DNA from: Clostridiales bacterium
GTDB lineage: Bacteria; Bacillota; Clostridia; Christensenellales; Borkfalkiaceae
NCBI GenBank assembly: GCA_015069425.1
Contig: SVIP01000001.1
Location: 248,001-312,000 of the forward strand
Length of the DNA stretch: 64,000 nucleotides
Direction: 5' to 3'
Positions 59,314 to 64,000 of this stretch are shown piece after piece; position 1 is the first letter of the stretch, and each line of letters begins with the position of its first letter. The translations under genes and the position numbers were made by a program. The notes beneath the pieces were generated by a model, which saw only the letters and a list, made by a program, of their open reading frames with translations, ran no database searches and had not been told where the DNA came from.

Positions 59314-62300
59314 TTAATTTTCTTTACAATTCCAATGCACGGTTGCATAGCAGTTAATGTTCCAACTTTCACTCCAACCACTGGGCTGAGATTGTGCCTC
59401 ACAATAAATATCAGTTAAATCATTACAATATTCAAATGCGTAAATATCAACAGAAGTTACGCTAGCGGGGATTTTTATACTCTTTAAAGATTCACACATA
59501 CAGAACGCACCTTCGCCTAGAGTCGTAACTTTTGCATTTTTAGCAAAAGTTACATTTTGCAAATTAGCACAATAATAAAACGCATACATTTCTATGCTTG
59601 TAACACTAGCAGGAATTTCTACACTTTCCAAACAATTAGCCTTATAGAATGCAAATTGCTTAATCTTTGTTGCTGTTGTTAATTTCAAATCTTTTACAAG
59701 TACATTATTAATATATAAGTTTTTTGCAATGTATAAAGGATTAGAACTATAATTATAAAAATCAATTTCTACCCATTGGTCTATAGTCCCCAAATAATTT
59801 ACTTTATTAAGTGAATAACACAAATCAAACGCGTAACCATCAATAAACTTCAATCCAGCAGGAAGTTCTATTGCCGTTAAGTTCTCACACCCAGCAAACG
59901 CAGCAAAGCCAATTCTTTGCAAGTTACTATTTTTAGCAAAAGTAACACTCTGCAAAGCTGTTTCTTGCGCATAATTCGAAAAAGCATTAGTACATATAGT
60001 AATTACACTCGCAGGAATTTCAAGATTAAGCAAATTATTACAATCAGAAAAAGTATTTTCTCCTATAAGTTTTGTTCCCTCTTGAATTTTATAACTAGAT
60101 AAACTTGTATCTAGTACGTCACATAAAAGATAATAAGGGTTATCGTTTGCTTTCATATACTTTAAATTATCAATTTCAGTGTAAGTCAATGCATCGCAGT
60201 TATTAAATGCACTCAACTCCAATTCAATCAACTTACTATTTTCACCAAAACTTATATTCTGTAAATTAGCACAACGACTAAAAGCACCACGACATATTGA
60301 AACAACACTCGCAGGAATTTCAATGTTGACTAAACTTTCACAGTAATAAAACGCATATTCATCTATTTTTTCTAACTTACTATTTTCTTCAAAAGTAACT
60401 TTTTGTAAATTCTTACAGAGTTGGAAAGCACCAAAATTTATATTCGTAACACTTGCAGGAATTATTATCTCCCTTATACTCGTCTCACAAAATGCATCGT
60501 CGTCAATTATTTTTACAGGCAAGTTTTGATAAGTTGGAGCGATATTAATTTTTGTCCAACTGCCGTTATAATCAACAACTATTGCGTAAGTACCGTCGCT
60601 AGAAATCTCGTACTCTATACCACTCGTTGAAGAAACGGCTTTTCCACAAACACAAAAACCCGATCCGTCTGACGAATGCTCTTTATACTCGCCTTTTACG
60701 TTACAACCGCAAGTAGTTTCTTTGTAGTGGTGGGTATCTGTAACAATCCAACCATCTTTATATGTATGTTCGCCAAAATTACCGTACTCTTTTCCGCACA
60801 CGCCACACTCTGCTCTCTTACTACACGTTGCACTTCCGCCCGAATGTGGTTTAATCTCTATTTTGTCCCCACACTTACATTCCCACCAATGATTTTCCCC
60901 GTCATAGTTAAGTTTACTGTGGTCGTGTTCGTCTTTTTGGATTATAACACTATCTTTATCAGTTATTTCAATTGTTGCACTATTATCGGTAAACCATTTA
61001 CCACAAGTACAAACGTAGTATTCTATATTACCCTCTTTTTCACAACTTTGCTCTGCAAAGTCTACTTTTGTTAAATGTAAATCATGCACGTGTCCTAACG
61101 CAGGAGCCATAACTATACCGCAAGTAGAACAAACTTGATCTGTATTTTCCGTCGCTTCCGCACCCGCATTGTGTGTTGCTAAATTTTTCTTTTCACCACA
61201 CTCACACTCATACCAATGCTCTGTTTCATTATGTTTCAACGTGCCAAAATCGTGGAACTTTATCGGTTCGCCCAATTTGATTACTATTGCAGGAACAATA
61301 CCACCTACGTTTTTATCAAAATTAAAAGAATCAACCTTGCCGTCACTATAAACACGGTATTGATGATTATTATAAACATAGTGAGGTGACCTTAACCACC
61401 AATAACCATTGCCGAATTTGAGATCTAAATTTATCCATGCACCCGTCGCTCTTGAATAGTCAGTAGTAGTTTTCTCTCTTGCCTCGTCAAACATATACTC
61501 AGAATCAAATCCGTAACTTGTATTAGAAATGTCCTTTCTGCTTAATAAGAAAACCTTATCTTGCGTGTTTGCGCATACATATGGATTTTCTTCCCAACCA
61601 GTACTCTCCACACTATTATCAATGGTAGTCGTCAATATAATTTTTTGTGCCAAATCACTAAAGGCAGTATTATAAAACTCATCATTAAGCCATTGACGAA
61701 TTGTGCTTTCTTTATAGTTATTTGAATTATCGTCGTATTGTCCGTTTGCTATTATGCTTTCGCAAAGCAATAATGCAGTGCCGTTTTGTTGACTTAAAAT
61801 TCTCCACTTTATTGGTTCAACCTTAAAATAATATACAGCATTATCTTCAATTTTTGAACCATTACTAAATTTATTATGTGTACTCATAAATGGTGTCGCC
61901 ACCACTTTAGCATACTCTTCTCCGTCACTACCAGTATAGTAACCGTTTGAGTTTTTATTTAAAGAAACAATTACATTGTCTTTTTTTAGGCTTTGGGGAT
62001 ATTTCCCAAAGTAAATGTAATTACCCTCTCTACCATAAAGGTGAACTTCTCTTTCATTACACCATTTACAATAACCATTGACATATACACATGAGGCTAG
62101 CGTTCCGTAAGCCTCGTTACAAACTTGGCACAACGCCTTACTTTTACAAGTCGCTTTTCCGCCTTTATGCCCTTCTAAACCATCGACCTCACCGCACTCA
62201 CACTCAGTCCAATGCTGTATTTCGTTATACTTTATTTGTTCAAATTTATGCTTATCTTTTTCAACAATTATACTATTCTCATCGGTTATTTCCGTTGTAG

Positions 62301-63126
62301 CACTACTATCTAAGAACCATTTTCCGCAAGAACAAACATAATACTCAATACGTCCCTCTTCAGTGCAAGATTGGGGCTTAGCATCTTGTTTGATTAAATT
62401 TTCACTATGCACGTGTCCTAACGCAGGAGTTATAATAATACCACACTCTGTGCAAGTTTGCTCAGTTGTTTCCGTTGCCTCGTCTCCTGGAATATGAAGA
62501 GCTATTCTTTCTTTTTCACCACAATCACACTCATACCAGTGTTCGGTCTGATTAAATTTAAGTTGATTAAATTTATGTTCGTGTGGTTTAACTATGTGTT
62601 TTGTCATACCACAATCAAAACACATTTCAGTATCTTCAGAAACAGACGTCCATTGGTGCGGAGCAACACCTTTTTTGTTACCACAAGAACACTCCATCCA
62701 ATGGCTTTCGGCATTGTACTTTAGTTCATTATAGTTACAAACGTGTTCTTCTTTTAATTTTTCATAACCACATTCACACACGCCATTTATAAAAATATGT
62801 TCGCTTTCCGTACTCTTATCGCCACATATACATTCTTTCCAGTGAACTTCTTCTCTACTATTCCAGTTTGTATATTGGTGTTCTTTTAAGTCGCCGAATA
62901 AAAAGGTTTCATCTCCCTTTTCTCCGCATTCACACGAATAATAATATTTTGCTTGTTCCGTACATGTCGCATCACTTTCCTTAAACGCTTCTTTAACTAC
63001 TTGCTTGTTGAATTCATGATTGTGCATTGGTTTTTGATTTTCCCCACCATTACACGCCGTAAAAAATGATAGCACTGAACACAGTGCTATACAAAAAATC
63101 AAGAACTTTACAAATACCTTTTTCAT
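59314..63126 (-). CDS. Large surface lipoprotein with Cys/His repeats, DUF6273-like domain and BspA-type leucine-rich repeats
   Basis: A 1270-residue secreted protein. A lipoprotein signal peptide ends at 'LSFFTAC' (Cys25). Residues about 55-355 and 628-830 contain repeats of the type 'HWYECDCGEKE' and 'TCTECGI', rich in CxC, CxxC and His, which may bind metal. About 360-620 resemble DUF6273 ('YIYFGKYPQS', 'EPIKWRILSQQNGTALLLCE', 'GNGYWWLRSP'). About 840-1265 are BspA-type leucine-rich repeats ('IPASVTSIEMYAFYYCANLQ'). Such proteins mediate adhesion or host interaction. It lies between ftsY and the ylxM-ffh operon, 45 nt after ftsY, with AGGGG before the ATG. Function inferred. Confidence 0.88.
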   Translation of the reverse strand: MKKVFVKFLIFCIALCSVLSFFTACNGGENQKPMHNHEFNKQVVKEAFKESDATCTEQAKYYYSCECGEKGDETFLFGDLKEHQYTNWNSREEVHWKECICGDKSTESEHIFINGVCECGYEKLKEEHVCNYNELKYNAESHWMECSCGNKKGVAPHQWTSVSEDTEMCFDCGMTKHIVKPHEHKFNQLKFNQTEHWYECDCGEKERIALHIPGDEATETTEQTCTECGIIITPALGHVHSENLIKQDAKPQSCTEEGRIEYYVCSCGKWFLDSSATTEITDENSIIVEKDKHKFEQIKYNEIQHWTECECGEVDGLEGHKGGKATCKSKALCQVCNEAYGTLASCVYVNGYCKWCNEREVHLYGREGNYIYFGKYPQSLKKDNVIVSLNKNSNGYYTGSDGEEYAKVVATPFMSTHNKFSNGSKIEDNAVYYFKVEPIKWRILSQQNGTALLLCESIIANGQYDDNSNNYKESTIRQWLNDEFYNTAFSDLAQKIILTTTIDNSVESTGWEENPYVCANTQDKVFLLSRKDISNTSYGFDSEYMFDEAREKTTTDYSRATGAWINLDLKFGNGYWWLRSPHYVYNNHQYRVYSDGKVDSFNFDKNVGGIVPAIVIKLGEPIKFHDFGTLKHNETEHWYECECGEKKNLATHNAGAEATENTDQVCSTCGIVMAPALGHVHDLHLTKVDFAEQSCEKEGNIEYYVCTCGKWFTDNSATIEITDKDSVIIQKDEHDHSKLNYDGENHWWECKCGDKIEIKPHSGGSATCSKRAECGVCGKEYGNFGEHTYKDGWIVTDTHHYKETTCGCNVKGEYKEHSSDGSGFCVCGKAVSSTSGIEYEISSDGTYAIVVDYNGSWTKINIAPTYQNLPVKIIDDDAFCETSIREIIIPASVTNINFGAFQLCKNLQKVTFEENSKLEKIDEYAFYYCESLVNIEIPASVVSICRGAFSRCANLQNISFGENSKLIELELSAFNNCDALTYTEIDNLKYMKANDNPYYLLCDVLDTSLSSYKIQEGTKLIGENTFSDCNNLLNLEIPASVITICTNAFSNYAQETALQSVTFAKNSNLQRIGFAAFAGCENLTAIELPAGLKFIDGYAFDLCYSLNKVNYLGTIDQWVEIDFYNYSSNPLYIAKNLYINNVLVKDLKLTTATKIKQFAFYKANCLESVEIPASVTSIEMYAFYYCANLQNVTFAKNAKVTTLGEGAFCMCESLKSIKIPASVTSVDIYAFEYCNDLTDIYCEAQSQPSGWSESWNINCYATVHWNCKEN

Positions 63127-63171
63127 AATTTACTTACCCCTTATCATATGCATAATATAAAACAATTTATA

Positions 63172-64000
63172 TTAGAACATACCCTCAATAAATTCTTTTG
63201 CATCAAAATCTTCTATATCGTCAATCTTCTCACCCGTTCCCACAAACGCAACTGGGACTTCTAATTCGTATGAAAGAGAAATTATAAATCCTCCTTTAGC
63301 CGTACCATCAAGTTTAGTTAAAATTATGCCATCTATACCAACCGCCTCGTTAAATACTTCCACTTGATTGTAAGCATTTTGACCAGTTGTAGCGTCTAGC
63401 GCAATAAGTTTATAGTAGTTTGCCTCAGGATATTCACGCTTAACAACCCTATCCATCTTTTTAAGTTCTTCCATAAGATTGGCTTTAACGTGTAATCTTC
63501 CAGCGGTATCAATTATTAAAACGTCGGTTTTTCTAGCCTTGCTAGACTCAATTGCATCAAATACGACAGCGGAAGCATCTGCCCCCTCAGAGTGCTTAAC
63601 AATTCTAACCTTAGCCCGCTCAGCCCATACGGAAAGTTGGTCTGATGCTGCCGCACGGAAAGTATCCGCCGCCGCAATAGTAACGCTTTTACCCTCTTTA
63701 ACTAACTTATTTGCAAGTTTACCTATAGTAGTAGTTTTACCAACACCATTTACACCAACCACCATAATAACAGCAGGGGTTTTAATAGAAAGTGCGTCCG
63801 CATAATTAATCGTGTCAAAAAGTTCGGTTTTTAAGAGTTCAACGACGTAATCTTTGTCTTTACATTTTTCCTTTATAGCAGTATCTCTTATTTCGTCCAC
63901 AATTTCCATAGTGGTTTTAACCGAAACGTCTGCAGAAATTAAAATATCTTCAAGTTCATCATAAAAATCATCACCGATTTTATCTTTTGAAAATAATTCG
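63172..64000 (-). CDS. ftsY: Signal recognition particle receptor FtsY (N-terminus beyond window)
   Basis: The frame continues upstream of the track's ATG to the right edge and reads '[18 protein letters not shown]', a typical FtsY N domain, so the gene is cut by the window. The NG GTPase core shows G1 '[15 protein letters not shown]', '[11 protein letters not shown]', '[13 protein letters not shown]' and '[10 protein letters not shown]'. FtsY docks SRP-ribosome complexes at the membrane, partnering with the Ffh encoded 4 kb downstream. A large lipoprotein gene separates it from ylxM-ffh. Confidence 0.95.
   Translation of the reverse strand, partial: ELFSKDKIGDDFYDELEDILISADVSVKTTMEIVDEIRDTAIKEKCKDKDYVVELLKTELFDTINYADALSIKTPAVIMVVGVNGVGKTTTIGKLANKLVKEGKSVTIAAADTFRAAASDQLSVWAERAKVRIVKHSEGADASAVVFDAIESSKARKTDVLIIDTAGRLHVKANLMEELKKMDRVVKREYPEANYYKLIALDATTGQNAYNQVEVFNEAVGIDGIILTKLDGTAKGGFIISLSYELEVPVAFVGTGEKIDDIEDFDAKEFIEGMF

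Noticed and set aside
59314-63126. Treating the Cys/His repeats of the lipoprotein as a CRISPR-like or DNA repeat array
   Set aside because: The repeats are protein-level and degenerate in DNA; no constant repeat/spacer structure exists.

Overview
The window looks like a chromosomal segment of a low-GC, anaerobic Gram-positive bacterium of the class Clostridia. The evidence is AT-rich sequence, strong AAAGGAG ribosome-binding sites, many TTGACA-17-TATAAT promoters, a T-box leader, an Rnf complex, a reverse rubrerythrin with PerR, and a class 2 GalT. A gut lineage such as Christensenellales or Borkfalkiaceae would fit the large BspA-type/DUF6273 lipoprotein, but that is only an impression. No tRNA, rRNA, CRISPR array, prophage, transposase or origin was seen.

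Region 1 (1-9.2 kb) is a sugar-acid catabolic island. It has two AraC regulators, glycerate kinase, an FGGY kinase, an amidohydrolase, a KDG-type dehydrogenase and a KduI isomerase carrying an unusual N-terminal extension. A PIG-L deacetylase follows, flanked by the decayed remains of two Gfo/Idh/MocA oxidoreductases. The KduI/dehydrogenase pair should take unsaturated-uronate products to 2-keto-3-deoxygluconate. The KDG kinase and aldolase are not in the window.

Region 2 (9.2-23.8 kb) is mixed. It holds an ABC exporter; a tryptophan-type T-box controlling an ECF S-component and a TrpB2; a GH2-like glycosidase without its N-terminal domain; two membrane-anchored SH3-like surface proteins flanking an unknown helical protein; a two-OB-fold SSB and a NodB deacetylase; a tiny membrane protein under a perfect promoter; and a PerR-rubrerythrin-BFD peroxide operon.

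Region 3 (23.9-39.9 kb) holds NAD synthetase, an RNA methyltransferase-galT-esterase-galE operon, a NusG-II/Gx-transporter/RnfCDGEAB operon for ion-motive ferredoxin:NAD redox, and a MacB-like ABC-FtsX protein.

Region 4 (39.9-64 kb) is conserved housekeeping, almost all on the minus strand. A 13-gene operon runs yifB-dprA-topA-trmFO-hslV-hslU-hisS-rseC-like-trxA-glyA-asnA-tcdA-yfcE from one promoter. Next comes the SRP/ribosome-maturation cluster ylxM-ffh-rpsP-khpA-rimM-trmD-rbgA-rnhB-yraN, with rplS on its own promoter. A 1270-residue lipoprotein sits between ftsY and ylxM.

The most interesting signals are the domain-extended KduI, three promoters whose -10 box lies 6-7 nt before an ATG with no Shine-Dalgarno (probable leaderless mRNAs), terminator-like hairpins before ylxM and at the khpA/rimM junction, the Trp T-box/TrpB2/ECF unit and the paired SH3 surface proteins. 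I did not find a system I can firmly call new. Many ORF-track starts were revised because they lie on or too close to the Shine-Dalgarno sequence, or inside a promoter.
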